The position numbers and the translations under genes were made by a program. The notes below the pieces were generated by a model. The model saw nothing but the letters and a program-made list of their open reading frames with translations. It had not been told where the DNA came from and ran no database searches. A stretch of DNA of 64,000 nucleotides from JBEKIK01 sp963838495 (GTDB taxonomy: Bacteria; Planctomycetota; Planctomycetia; Pirellulales; Thermoguttaceae). The stretch is taken from the NCBI GenBank assembly GCA_963838495.1, contig CAWIRC010000002.1, forward strand, positions 186,001-250,000. Reading direction: 5' to 3'. Shown here piece after piece: positions 9,197 through 17,969 of this stretch. Positions within the stretch are counted from its first letter, which is position 1, and every line of letters starts with the position of its first letter.

Positions 9197-11053
9197 ATGA
9201 CTCAAAATACCCGTTATCAAATTTGGATTATTGCAGCGGCGGCGATCATTTTTTTCTCCTGCCTCGGCTCCGCCTCGCTGTGGGACGAAGACGAGACGCT
9301 CTATGCGTCCATCGCCCGCGAGATGCTCCATCGCGGCGACTGGGTAGTGCCGATGTTCAACGGCCGCATGTTCCCCGAAAAGCCCCCGCTTATGTTTTGG
9401 CTCATGATCGCCGGTTTCGAGATTTTCGGGCAAAGCGAATTCGCCGCCCGCTTCTTTTCCGCGCTTTTGGGCGTGGGCACGGCCATTGTCACGTACCATT
9501 TGGGTCGCCTGCTCTTTAGTCCCAGGGTCGGTTTGTGGGGCGGCTTGATCGCCGCATCGTCGATAATTTTCACCGTTTCGGCCCGCGCCGCCACCGTCGA
9601 TTCCGCCCTGGTCTTCGTTTCCACCCTCGCCCTGCTTTGTTTTGTGGCAATTTTCAGGAAAAAAGATTCAGGCATAGGCATTCAGGCTTCGGTTTTCGCA
9701 AATGACGTTTCACAACTCCCCCCACAATTTGCATTTTGCAATTTGCATTTTGCATTTTGCAATAATTCTCTAGCCCAATCTGTCCTCTTCTTCATTTTGT
9801 ATGCCTGCCTCGGCGCGGCGATCTTGGCCAAGGGCCCGGTCGGATTCCTCCTCCCCATGGCCTCGCTTGGCCTATTTTTGATGATCGTTAATTCCCGCCG
9901 TGAAATAAATCAAACAATGGCTTCGTCCGGCATGGTCGGCTGGAAGGCCAAATGCCTTTCCATCCTTCGCACCTTCCGCCCAGCGAACTTTTTAAAAAGT
10001 CTCTGGCAACTCCGTCCCCTAACCGGCGCGGCCGTGATCCTGGCCGTGGCGCTGCCCTGGTACATCCTGGTCGGACTCCGCACCGACGGATTATGGCTCC
10101 AGCAATTCTTCGCCAAATTCAACTTCCGCCCCTTCATGCAGCCCATTCTCGGCCACAGCGGCCCGTTCTGGCTGCATGTCCCTTATCTTCTGGTCGGATT
10201 CTTTCCCTGGTCGGTATTTCTCGGCCCCACGATAATCGAGACTGTGCGCCGCATCCGCGACCGCGATCCGCGCCGCGACGCCTACGTGCTCTTGTCCTGC
10301 TGGTTCTTCGTTTTCTTCGTCTTCTGGTCTATATGCAACACGAAACTGCCGCATTACGTTCTGCCCGTTTATCCCGCCCTGGCCCTGCTAACCGCCTGCT
10401 TTTTGGAAGCCTGGATCGCCGAGCCCGCCCGCGTCGGACCCGGTTGGATGAAAAACGCCTGGATAACGCTGATAGCTGTGGGACTGGCCATAATCGTCGC
10501 CGTCCCCATTGCCGCGCGGTTCGTTCTTCCCGGCGAAGAACTGATCGGCCTGGTCGGACTGATCCTGATTGCCGGCGGTTGCTTGTGTTTATATTACGCC
10601 AAGCGCCGTCATCTCCGGCAAGTGGCCACGGTCTTCGCCTGCACCGCGGTGATTTTCCTTACGGCCATGTTCGCCTTCGCGGCACAGCGGGTCGATCGGC
10701 ATCAGAATGCCAAGCGTCTCTTGGCCCTCATCCACGGTGACGGCGCCGATACCGCCCCCATCTGCGCTTACCGTTTCTTCCGCCAAAGCATGGTTTATTA
10801 CGCCGGGCATCCCGTCCAATGCTGCGACAACCCGGAACAATTGCAGCAGTTTCTCGATCAAGCCCCGCAGGCCTATGTGATCACCCTGGATAAATACCAA
10901 GCGGAAGTCGATGGCAAACACCCCGGCCGGTTCCGCGAACTCGCCCGGCAGCAGCGTTTCCTGGCCACCGACCAGATGGTGGTTTTCGCCCCGTCCGACA
11001 AATCCAGCTCCAATCACACCGCAATCCGCCCTCACTCCTCAAACCGGGAATAA
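9197..11053 (+). CDS. GT39 (PMT/ArnT-type) integral membrane glycosyltransferase
   Basis: An intact protein of about 618 residues with roughly 12 membrane segments. The first periplasmic loop has the acidic motif LWDEDETLYASIAREML followed by GDWVVPMFNGRMFPEKPPLMF, the hallmark of ArnT/PMT glycosyltransferases. It is a paralogue of the gene at 6246. The ATG at 9197 is preferred over the TTG at 9140, because membrane segment 1 begins about nine residues after it; neither has a clear ribosome binding site. Residues about 176-190 are encoded by a dispersed AT-rich repeat (9725-9765), which adds Phe/Cys/Asn-rich sequence in a loop. The C-terminal 100 residues form a soluble domain, as in ArnT. 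Confidence 0.85.
   Translation: MTQNTRYQIWIIAAAAIIFFSCLGSASLWDEDETLYASIAREMLHRGDWVVPMFNGRMFPEKPPLMFWLMIAGFEIFGQSEFAARFFSALLGVGTAIVTYHLGRLLFSPRVGLWGGLIAASSIIFTVSARAATVDSALVFVSTLALLCFVAIFRKKDSGIGIQASVFANDVSQLPPQFAFCNLHFAFCNNSLAQSVLFFILYACLGAAILAKGPVGFLLPMASLGLFLMIVNSRREINQTMASSGMVGWKAKCLSILRTFRPANFLKSLWQLRPLTGAAVILAVALPWYILVGLRTDGLWLQQFFAKFNFRPFMQPILGHSGPFWLHVPYLLVGFFPWSVFLGPTIIETVRRIRDRDPRRDAYVLLSCWFFVFFVFWSICNTKLPHYVLPVYPALALLTACFLEAWIAEPARVGPGWMKNAWITLIAVGLAIIVAVPIAARFVLPGEELIGLVGLILIAGGCLCLYYAKRRHLRQVATVFACTAVIFLTAMFAFAAQRVDRHQNAKRLLALIHGDGADTAPICAYRFFRQSMVYYAGHPVQCCDNPEQLQQFLDQAPQAYVITLDKYQAEVDGKHPGRFRELARQQRFLATDQMVVFAPSDKSSSNHTAIRPHSSNRE
9725..9765. repeat. TTTGCAATTTGCATTTTGC repeat inside a coding frame
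   Basis: This is a copy of the AT-rich TTGCA repeat that also brackets fusA (15740-15778 and 17910-17948). Here it is read in frame within the second GT39 gene. Confidence 0.65.
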
Positions 11054-11128
11054 TTCCCATAAAGCCGCGGCCATCGCCTGCGCCCGAATCGCTTGTTTTG
11101 CTTACGCCCCGGCACGGTACATAGCCCC

Positions 11129-11156
11129 TCGACGCCGCCCGCCTGAGCGCTATAAT
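11129..11156 (+). promoter_or_regulatory. Candidate sigma-70-type promoter
   Basis: A perfect TATAAT at 11151-11156 lies 16 nt after TCGACG (11129-11134), a 4/6 match to the -35 consensus. It sits about 65 bp upstream of the ATC-hydrolase-like gene. Confidence 0.4.
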
Positions 11157-11220
11157 TATTACGTTGTTGCCGCCGTCCCAATCCGGCCTTAGAGCCCAAA
11201 CAAAGACCCCAGGTGTTCCC

Positions 11221-11701
11221 ATGTCGGAAGAAACGCTTCGCCACCAGCTTTACGATTCCTACAAGAATCGGGCAATGATCTATTATCTGGTTTACGATGA
11301 ATTGCGCTCTGAATTTGGGCCCAAGCGCGGAGGAAATTCTCGGCCGCGCGATTTATCGCCGCGGTGCGGAAAAAGGCCGGGAAAAATACGCCCGATTCGC
11401 CCCCAAGGACCTGCCCGGCCTGCAAAAGGCCTTTATTGGCGGCCTTGCCGACGACGGTCGCATGTTCCAGCCGGAATTGGTCCGCTCCGACCCCGCCGCT
11501 GTAGACATCAAATTTCACGCCTGCCCGTTGCGCGACGCCTGGAAAGAAGCAGGCTTGTCCGAAGAAGAAGTCGCGCTCCTCTGCCGCATCGCCTCCCGGA
11601 TCGACTACGGCACGTTCGAGGCCGCCGGCTTCGCCTTTCACGCCGACACCTATCAGCCCGGCGGCGAGGGTTGCTGCGCACTGCACATCCGGCCAAAGTA
11701 A
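11221..11701 (+). CDS. L-2-amino-thiazoline-4-carboxylic acid hydrolase-like protein (one frame break)
   Basis: After removal of one extra base in TTTGGGCCC near 11317, the gene reads as about 159 residues, from MSEETLRHQLYDSYKNRAM to EGCCALHIRPK. The N-terminal helical segment and the C-terminal GGEGCC-x-LHI pattern match the ATC hydrolase family (PF14196). Members are mostly uncharacterised and often adjoin transport or redox genes. The reaction in this organism is unknown. The ATG at 11221 is preceded by a weak AGGTG and by the promoter at 11129. Heptad repeats of GGATAAG follow the stop codon immediately. Confidence 0.65.
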
Positions 11702-11752
11702 GGATAAGGGATAAGCGATAAGGGATGAAAGATAAAAAACCGCTCGCGGTTT
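11702..11752. repeat. GGATAAG heptad repeat followed by a CGAAACCGC palindrome (inverted copy)
   Basis: Directly after a TAA stop come GGATAAG, GGATAAG, CGATAAG, GGATGAA, AGATAAA. Then AAACCGCTCGCGGTTT (11737-11752) gives an inverted copy of the palindrome family seen at 6373. Confidence 0.7.
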
Positions 11753-11895
11753 CGCGGCGAATCATCACTTCCTCCCACATGAATCTACTTTAATCTAATC
11801 CGCTTGTGCCGGAAATTCCGATAATAAGAAGTGATGCGTTCCCGCAGGCATTTTCTTGTCCTTTAGGAAAACATGGAAGGTCGGGAGAAGCGGCA

Positions 11896-12531
11896 ATGAT
11901 AATGGTTCGTCATATACTTGCGGTCCCGGTAGTTGCGGCAATCTTTTTCGCCTCTCCCGCCGCCGCGGACCAGGTGCGATATTACCAGGTAAACGGCGTG
12001 ACCTATTGCGAAACCACGCGAACGGTCCAACGCCCCGTTTGCGAAACCACCATGCAGCAAACCACCCGCACCGTCTATAAAGAACAACTCTACACCGAGA
12101 CCAAGGACGTCGCCCAGGTCTATTGGTGCCCGCTTACGACCTACCAGCCCGAAACATATTGGGTCGGCCGTTGGAATCCATTCGTTGATCCTTACTTGGA
12201 AACCCGCTGGGTTCCGCATACTTCCTGGCAACAGCGAACCGAAGTGGTAAAGCTCCCCGTCACCTGCCGGAAACTTGTCCCCGAGACCCAGCAGCTCCAA
12301 GTGCCCGTGGCCACGCAGAAAATGGTCTCCCAAGAGGTGGTCGTGAGCCGCGTGCCTGTCGCCAATTCCATTCCGTGTGTTGGGCAGGCTGTCGCATATC
12401 CGGCACAAGCCTATCCTGCAAATCCCCCTTCAATCATTGGCGGCGGGCAGGTCGGCGGCATCGCCCGATTGAACCAAGACCCGCCTCGCTACGGCTCGGC
12501 CACGACCGCGACTACTCCATCCACGCGATAG
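11896..12531 (+). CDS. Secreted planctomycete protein with Tyr/Thr/Val-rich repeats
   Basis: The 211-residue protein has a signal peptide (HILAVPVVAAIFFASPAAA) and then short repeating beta-type units with paired cysteines, such as YCETTRTVQRPVCETTMQQTTRTVYKE. A Pro/Gly-rich tail follows. This layout is typical of abundant secreted planctomycete proteins of unknown function; they may form wall or fibre structures. The ATG at 11896 was chosen because GGGAGAAG lies 6 nt upstream, whereas the longer frame has no ribosome binding site. No partner genes are evident. Confidence 0.75.
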   Translation: MIMVRHILAVPVVAAIFFASPAAADQVRYYQVNGVTYCETTRTVQRPVCETTMQQTTRTVYKEQLYTETKDVAQVYWCPLTTYQPETYWVGRWNPFVDPYLETRWVPHTSWQQRTEVVKLPVTCRKLVPETQQLQVPVATQKMVSQEVVVSRVPVANSIPCVGQAVAYPAQAYPANPPSIIGGGQVGGIARLNQDPPRYGSATTATTPSTR

Positions 12532-12639
12532 TCAAAATTCTTTGAAGCCGCGAACAAAGACGAAAGTCCAAATCTTACGCCGCTGCCGGCTTCCCAGCGG
12601 TGTTTTTCAGGTCTCATTAACGGCACGGTTGCCTCTTTT

Positions 12640-12852
12640 ACGGCCCAAGGGGCCATAAATAAGAGAGCCCAAGGTTGCCGCCGAGCGGCTACCTTGGGAT
12701 AAGGGAAACTCCAACACCCAAAACCCCAACGGGGTCTCGGAGAATTTCACAACCCTTACAGGGTTGGAGGTGTCGCTTGGCCTTGGTCCCCAGAGTAGCC
12801 ACTTTTGCGGCAACTCTGGGCTATCTTCTTCGAGCCCTTCGGGCTGTAAGTC
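12640..12852. repeat. Array of four to five adjacent hairpins
   Basis: The intergenic DNA is a string of palindromes: CGGCCCAAGGGGCC, CCCAAGGTTGCCG...CGGCTACCTTGGG, AACCCCAACGGGGT, CAACCCTTACAGGGTTG, CCCCAGAGT...ACTCTGGG and AGCCCTTCGGGCT. Arrays with the same modules are common in planctomycete and some Bacteroidetes intergenic regions. No gene is seen between 12532 and 12937. Confidence 0.7.
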
Positions 12853-12937
12853 GCGCAGTTTCAAATTAGAATCGATATTAGAAGCTTTTAAGAATATTAG
12901 CGTAGATTAGTGGAGATCAGTGTTCCACTATTAAGCC

Positions 12938-13318
12938 TTAACTAATCCCTTCCAGCACGTCGGGATCGATGTTCGAGCCGATGGAATACATCTCCTCGGC
13001 GTCGTTTGTTGGTGCGCCCAGAGTGTGCGGCGGGTGAGTCCGCGATCGGCGTCGCCGCGACGCCTTGGCCGAGCTCCAATCCTTGGTCAGCGTTTCAAAT
13101 ACCTCGGGCGATTCGTAGCGGATGATGTTTTTTCCCTCGGGCATGGGCCCAACCAGGCCCCGGAATACCGGCAGCCCGCGCAGTCCCAGATCGGTGCTGC
13201 AATCGTCCACGCCGATTTGCGTGTGACGCTTAAGCAATGCCTCTTGATTATCATAGTCACGAATGCGAATCTGTCCGTCCGCGCCGCGGGTAACCACGCG
13301 ATAGGTATCTTTGGCCAT
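12938..13318 (-). CDS. Hypothetical protein, 126 residues
   Basis: The predicted protein starts MAKDTYRVVTRGADGQIRIRD and has no recognisable domain. The N-terminal 80 residues look like a small alpha/beta fold. The segment SAKASRRRRSRTHPPH is very basic and might mark another frame error, after which DAEEMYSIGSNIDPDVLEGIS looks like a natural end. The gene stands alone between the hairpin array and the HigBA-like pair. Function unknown. Confidence 0.5.
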   Translation of the reverse strand: MAKDTYRVVTRGADGQIRIRDYDNQEALLKRHTQIGVDDCSTDLGLRGLPVFRGLVGPMPEGKNIIRYESPEVFETLTKDWSSAKASRRRRSRTHPPHTLGAPTNDAEEMYSIGSNIDPDVLEGIS

Positions 13319-13625
13319 GGCAGTGAATCCTTAAGTCCGATCCCAAACAAAACATTTGCAAATTCCCGTTGGCGCAATCCTTTGCTTAACATAAACCTAT
13401 GCAGGGTATCGGTGCGCAGAACTCCTTTGCCGGAAAGAATTTAATGAGGCCGACACAAGGCCGTAATCCGCAAGAATCGCTAGAACGCTCATCATAGCAA
13501 CGGCCGTTATGACCGCATCGGAATCCGCCCTATCCCCGGTGCGAAAAAGAGGTTTATTCCGCCTGGAACTCCGCCGCGAACATGTTTTTTCCGGGCATGA
13601 TCGTTGTATTGCTTAAAGCAGTATT
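13319..13625. other. Intergenic region without recognised features
   Basis: About 300 bp with no credible gene, RNA or repeat. It probably contains the promoter of the hypothetical gene at 13318 and the transcript end of the antitoxin gene. Confidence 0.5.
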
Positions 13626-13994
13626 TCAAGACATTACTTCCACACCGCCCAAAAGAGATTCGGCGGGAATGCCCAAAACTCGATGTAAGTTCCTGATCAT
13701 TTTCAACGTCAAGCAGCGGCGGCCGGAAAGAATCTCGCTCACTCGGCTGCGGCTGCCGATCAAAGAAATCAAGTCCCTTGGCTTTAATCCCTCCTGTTCC
13801 ATGCGAAACCGGATGGCATCCACCGGATCGGGCGGAGGAATAGGCTCGTGCCGGCGCTCGTAAATATCCACCAGGGCGGCCAAAAGCTCCAATTCATCCC
13901 CCTGCGCGGTGTGCGGCCTTGCATCCATCAGTTTCTCGATGCGTTTTAGCGCCTCTTTGTATTCTTTTCGCGTTTTTATAAGTTTTGGTTTCAT
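13626..13994 (-). CDS. HigA-type antitoxin with HTH domain
   Basis: The 122-residue protein has an N-terminal helical part (YKEALKRIEKLMDA) and a C-terminal XRE-type helix-turn-helix (GLKPRDLISLIGSRSRVSEILSGRR). This is the arrangement of HigA antitoxins that cover a HigB toxin and repress their own operon. Its ATG overlaps the stop codon of the upstream toxin-like frame by one base (TAATG), which implies translational coupling in the toxin-first order usual for higBA. Confidence 0.85.
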   Translation of the reverse strand: MKPKLIKTRKEYKEALKRIEKLMDARPHTAQGDELELLAALVDIYERRHEPIPPPDPVDAIRFRMEQEGLKPRDLISLIGSRSRVSEILSGRRCLTLKMIRNLHRVLGIPAESLLGGVEVMS

Positions 13995-14239
13995 TACACT
14001 TCTCCCGCGTCAACTTGAGCGTAATCCTTGTGCGTGCCGATGAAGCGTATGTAGACTACTTGATACGCGTAATTGATCTTTACGTCCAACCGATATTTGT
14101 TACCGCCGATGTTAAAAACCACTTTGGGAACACTAATTAGTTGGGGAACAAAATGCAAATTTTCCACGATTGGCATCCCGGAGACTTTGTTTTTTGCGAC
14201 CGATCCAAGGAACACAAGCCCGTGATTTGTTGGGGCCAA
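13994..14239 (-). CDS. HigB-type mRNA interferase, N-terminus unclear
   Basis: The C-terminal half carries the HigB family signature: VVFNIGGNKYRL, then VVYIRFIGTHKDYAQVD. HigB toxins cut mRNA on the ribosome. The first 35 residues of this frame do not resemble the usual HigB N-terminus (about 50 residues with a helix and a WxxP segment), and no other frame upstream restores it clearly. The toxin may therefore be broken by an indel, truncated or divergent. The frame is followed directly by the antitoxin gene. Confidence 0.65.
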   Translation of the reverse strand: MAPTNHGLVFLGSVAKNKVSGMPIVENLHFVPQLISVPKVVFNIGGNKYRLDVKINYAYQVVYIRFIGTHKDYAQVDAGEV

Positions 14240-14285
14240 AATTGCGATTTTTCCACGTTTCGCCGGGCCGATCGCCGTTTGTCTT

Positions 14286-14425
14286 CAACCACGAAGAGCG
14301 CGAAGCACGCGAAGTATCAACGCAAAAAACTATCGGTACAAGCGTAGCAAATCGCGAAGGCGATTGCCAGGGCAAAAATTGGCCACCGGAAAAGGGTTCA
14401 GTGTTTGGGGTTCAAGGTTCAGAGG
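14286..14425. repeat. CGAAG nonamer repeat and TTCAGGG-type heptads
   Basis: At 14286-14320, CACGAAGAG, CGCGAAGCA and CGCGAAGTA form a 9-nt tandem repeat of a kind widespread in bacterial intergenic DNA. At 14395-14425 there are GGTTCAG, GGGTTCA and GGTTCAG units. The interval 14240-14562 has no credible gene. Confidence 0.55.
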
Positions 14426-14562
14426 ATTGGTGGGCAGCGGGAAGTGAATAATGGGCAGTGGAAGATGCCGGTAAGCAACATTCTCACGGCACTCCGGCAT
14501 AAGCCAGCAACGGCACCCGGCAAATATGTGTAACAAGGCAAAATGTCGCCCATATTTGCTAT

Positions 14563-15270
14563 TCATGGTCGGTTTGTATCGGCAATTGAGGACAAAATGC
14601 ACTCTGACTCTAAATAGATCTTATCCTTCTTCAATGGTATCAGCCTCCTGTCTTTTCCGACTGGTATGAAAACGAACCTATATTCCCGCTCAAGGGCATA
14701 CATCTTGAGAACATTTTCTCGCGGCCTCTCTCGTTTCATTAGGTAGAAACGCGGATCGATAATATGATGTCCTCGGAAGTAGTCTGATAATGCGGAATAC
14801 GTTACCTCCTTATTCTCCTGATACGACACCTCTCCATGAAAAGCAATAATATCTGGCGCAGCAAGTTGACGCATTATCTCATGGGCAACCAAAGCACAGA
14901 AGGCACCCGCGTCTTTAATAATGTACCAAGAGTCATATCCAAAGAAAGCAGCATGCTCTAGTGTTGGCGCATCTAGGTGGCTCATGCAGAAGACATAAGC
15001 ATTAGGAATATGTCTCGTAGTGCGGATTGCCCTACCAGCAACGCGTATTATTCCTGTGCCAGTGATCGGGAGCCCCGTCATCCTTCCGACGTCGTTGCCC
15101 GTAAAGACTGCGGGCGTAGGTGGGTGAAAAACACGGCTTATCAGGCCTTCGTCAACATCACGGATAAAGTCATTGTCTGTTGATTTATAGTAATATACCG
15201 TACAAATCTGAATCATACATTCCGAGAATAACGGATTATGCGATTTATTACAGAACTTGACGACGCGCAT
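14563..15270 (-). CDS. Hypothetical protein, about 235 residues, accessory-type
   Basis: The frame starting MRVVKFCNKSHN encodes a mixed alpha/beta protein rich in Tyr, Phe and Ile, with lower GC than its neighbours, suggesting acquisition by transfer. Near the C-terminus ALEREYRFVFIPVG resembles the EYRF motif of DUF2971-type proteins, some of which are linked to phage defence, but the match is too slight to assign. A longer start at 15309 would overlap the pentapeptide gene, so the ATG at 15270 is preferred. Function unknown. Confidence 0.55.
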   Translation of the reverse strand: MRVVKFCNKSHNPLFSECMIQICTVYYYKSTDNDFIRDVDEGLISRVFHPPTPAVFTGNDVGRMTGLPITGTGIIRVAGRAIRTTRHIPNAYVFCMSHLDAPTLEHAAFFGYDSWYIIKDAGAFCALVAHEIMRQLAAPDIIAFHGEVSYQENKEVTYSALSDYFRGHHIIDPRFYLMKRERPRENVLKMYALEREYRFVFIPVGKDRRLIPLKKDKIYLESECILSSIADTNRP

Positions 15271-15280
15271 GTTGTGGGAC

Positions 15281-15673
15281 TCATTTATCTTGTTTCGAAT
15301 ATGCTTCAATCATATCGGATATGAGCATGCCGTCGATTGTCATGCCATCGAGGTTGCAGTCGGTGATGCGGACGTTCGATAGGTCCACTTTTCTAAACGT
15401 GCTGTCGCAAAGCATCATTTCCTCGAAAGTAACCGGCCGCTGCCGCTCCTGACGCCCGTCTTTATCCGGCGGGGGGCCGATGTGCTTGAACCTGGCCCCG
15501 CCGATCTGCGCCGCCGTAAGACTGATGTCACTCATATTGATGTTGTGAAACCTTGCCCCGCTCAAGTTCACATCGTTAAAATCGGCCCCGGCAAGGTTGA
15601 CATCGTGGAACTGCGAACCGGAGAGGTTGGCATGCTCCGCCAGATGTTTGCCGCATTTGATCATTGGTTCCAT
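15281..15673 (-). CDS. Pentapeptide repeat protein
   Basis: The 130-residue protein has consecutive A(D/N)LSG-type pentapeptides: HANLSGSQFHDVNLAGADF, then SGARFHNINMSDI. These build a right-handed quadrilateral beta helix. A linker of about 25 charged residues follows, and a second block CDSTFRKVDLSNVRITDCNL ends the protein. Family members act as DNA mimics, scaffolds or toxin parts; nothing here decides the role. It lies upstream of the hypothetical gene at 14563 with about 10 bp between, so the two may be cotranscribed. Confidence 0.8.
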   Translation of the reverse strand: MEPMIKCGKHLAEHANLSGSQFHDVNLAGADFNDVNLSGARFHNINMSDISLTAAQIGGARFKHIGPPPDKDGRQERQRPVTFEEMMLCDSTFRKVDLSNVRITDCNLDGMTIDGMLISDMIEAYSKQDK

Positions 15674-15739
15674 TTCATGTCCTTTCTGCAGCGAATGTTA
15701 CCTGGTCTTTTATATATTCCAAACGCCTTGTGTTTGTTA

Positions 15740-15778
15740 AATTTGCAATTTGCATTTTGCAATTTTCAATTTGCAATA
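15740..15778. repeat. 39-bp inverted repeat, left arm, directly after fusA
   Basis: The sequence begins AATTTGCAATTTGCATTT and is identical over 39 nt to the reverse complement of 17910-17948. It starts 4 nt beyond the repaired fusA stop. Confidence 0.85.
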
Positions 15779-15782
15779 ATAC

Positions 15783-17890
15783 CTACATGAAACTTTGCAG
15801 CACATCCGCCGCGCCGGCCCGTATGAGTGCGGCTCCATGGTGCACGTGGCCCGGCCTTGGCTCAACCCGCGCATGGCCGATGAGTAGCCGAAAAGATTGG
15901 CCAGCGGGGCATGGGCCTCGATCACCGTGTTTTTCCCGCGCACGTGCGTGCGCACGATCGTTGCACGCCGCTGCTGCAGGTCGCCGGTGATCTCGCCGAG
16001 GTTTTCCTCGGGCGTGGTCACCTCCAGGCGCATGATCGGTTCCAGGAGCACGATGCCAGCCTCGCGTAAGGCGTTAATAAATGCATCCGCCGCAGCATAG
16101 CGGAACGCCAGTTCATTGGACTCGGTCTCGTGTTTTTCGCCGGAAAGCACGGTGATTTTCACATGCATCAGCGGGAATCCCAAAAGCCCGCCGCCCGCGC
16201 CCTGTTCGCTTAAGACTTCGATCACGGCCTTTAGATATTCCGGAGGCAGCTCGACGCCCGCGGCCACCACCACGGTCACAGGTTTCAGAACCTTGGGAAA
16301 AGGCTCCATGCGGATGTGTATTTTTGCCGAGAGCATTTGCCCGCCCACGTTGCGATGGCACTGCCCGGCGACTTCCACGGCCTTCTCGATGGTCTCCCGG
16401 TAGCTCACCCGCGGCTTGTGCACGCGGACGTCGAGCTTGAAATCTCGCAAGAGCCGGTGCTTGATCACTTCCAAATGCAACTCGCCCATGCCGGAGATGA
16501 GCGTCTGCCCGGTCTCCTCGTTCTCGCGTGCCCGGAAGGTGGGATCCTGCCGCTTCATCATATCCAAGACGTCGGCCAGCTTTTTGCGTTCCGTCGAGGT
16601 CTCCGGCTCGATGGCCATAGAGATAACTGTCTCCGGAAATGCGATCGGCTCCAGCACGATCGGTTCGTGGGGATCGCAAAGCGTGTCGCCCGTTACGGAA
16701 TGTTTCAGCCCGATGATGCCGATGATGTCGCCGGCTGTGACCTCATCTACCTGCGAGCGGTGGTCGGCCTGGATCCGCCACAATTGCGGGACGTTTTCCT
16801 TTTTATCCTTGCCGGCATTCAGCACCCGTGAGTTGGCCTTCAGCCGGCCGGAATAAACCCGCAGGTAGTGCAAATCGCCGTGCCGGTCGGATTGAATCTT
16901 GAAGACCAGGCCGCAAAACGGCTCCTCCGGGTCGGGCTTGCGGGTAATCTTCGCGTTGTTTTTTTTCGGGTTTACGCCTTCCACCGGCGGGATATCGGCC
17001 GGGCTGGGCAAATATGCGGCCACGGCGTCCAAAATCGGCTGTACCCCAATCCCGTCCAAAGCAGACCCGCAAAGCACCGGCACAATCATGCCGTGCAAGG
17101 TCGCGTTGCGGATCACCTTGTGCAGAAGCGAAGCAGGCGCCGCCCGTCCGGCCAGCATCAACTCGGTCAACTCGTCGCTGTAAAGCGAAAGCTGGTCTAG
17201 CATCTGCGCGTGCCAAAGTTCGGCCTCGTCGTGAAGTTCGGCGGGAATTTCGCCCGGAGTGATCACGGCGTCCTTGCGGTCGTCGGAGAAATAGAGCGCC
17301 TGCATGGCCACCAGGTCGATCAAGCCGCGGAAAGCCTCTTTCACATGCGGCGGGCCGGCGCCGATGGGCAAATTGAGCGGAATGGGCTTGCAATCCAGCC
17401 GCGTGCGGATTTCCTCCAGCGTGCCGAAAAAATCCGCCCCTTCCCGGTCCATCTTGTTGATAAACGCCAGGCGCGGCACCCGATACTTGTCGGCCTGGTG
17501 CCAGACCGTCTCGCTCTGGGCCTCCACGCCCTCCCGGGCGCTGAAAACCACCACCCCGCCGTCCAAGACCCGCAGGCTCCGCTCCACCTCGGCCGTAAAA
17601 TCAACGTGCCCGGGCGTGTCGATCAGGTTGACTTGAACCTTGGGGCTGGCGATGTCCCCGGGCCGGATCGTCTTCACCTCCCAATCGAATCTTACGCAGG
17701 CCGAGTTGATCGTTATCCCCCGCTCCTGCTCCTCGGGATCGTAATCGGTCACCGTTGTGCCCTTGTCCACCTCGCCCACGCGATGGCTGAATCCGCTCAG
17801 GAACAGCATCCGCTCGGTGACGGTCGTCTTGCCGGCATCGATATGCGCGATCACGCCGATGTTGCGGAGGCTGTGAAGATCGTTTGACAT
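15783..17890 (-). CDS. fusA: Translation elongation factor G
   Basis: EF-G, about 702 residues after repair, catalyses ribosomal translocation with GTP hydrolysis. The GTPase motifs are AHIDAGKTT (G1), the switch region RGITINSA, DTPGH (G3) and NKMD (G4). Domains II to V follow, including GMGELHLEVI and the C-terminal GLSQGRATCTMEPHSYGPA. One base is missing near 15808; repair gives the usual short tail ADVLQSFM and a stop at 15783, while the unrepaired frame runs into repeat DNA. The gene is bracketed by a perfect 39-bp inverted repeat and separated from rpsG by a terminator and a small gene, so it may be transcribed apart from rpsL-rpsG. Confidence 0.95.
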
Positions 17891-17909
17891 GGCCGAATAT
17901 TATCAAAAA

Positions 17910-17948
17910 TATTGCAAATTGAAAATTGCAAAATGCAAATTGCAAATT
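17910..17948. repeat. 39-bp inverted repeat, right arm, upstream of fusA
   Basis: TATTGCAAATTGAAAATTGC and onward is the exact reverse complement of 15740-15778. It lies 19 bp upstream of the fusA start codon, where the fusA ribosome binding site region and leader would be. Confidence 0.85.
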
Positions 17949-17969
17949 GGGGAAAGCATTCTAAACGGT

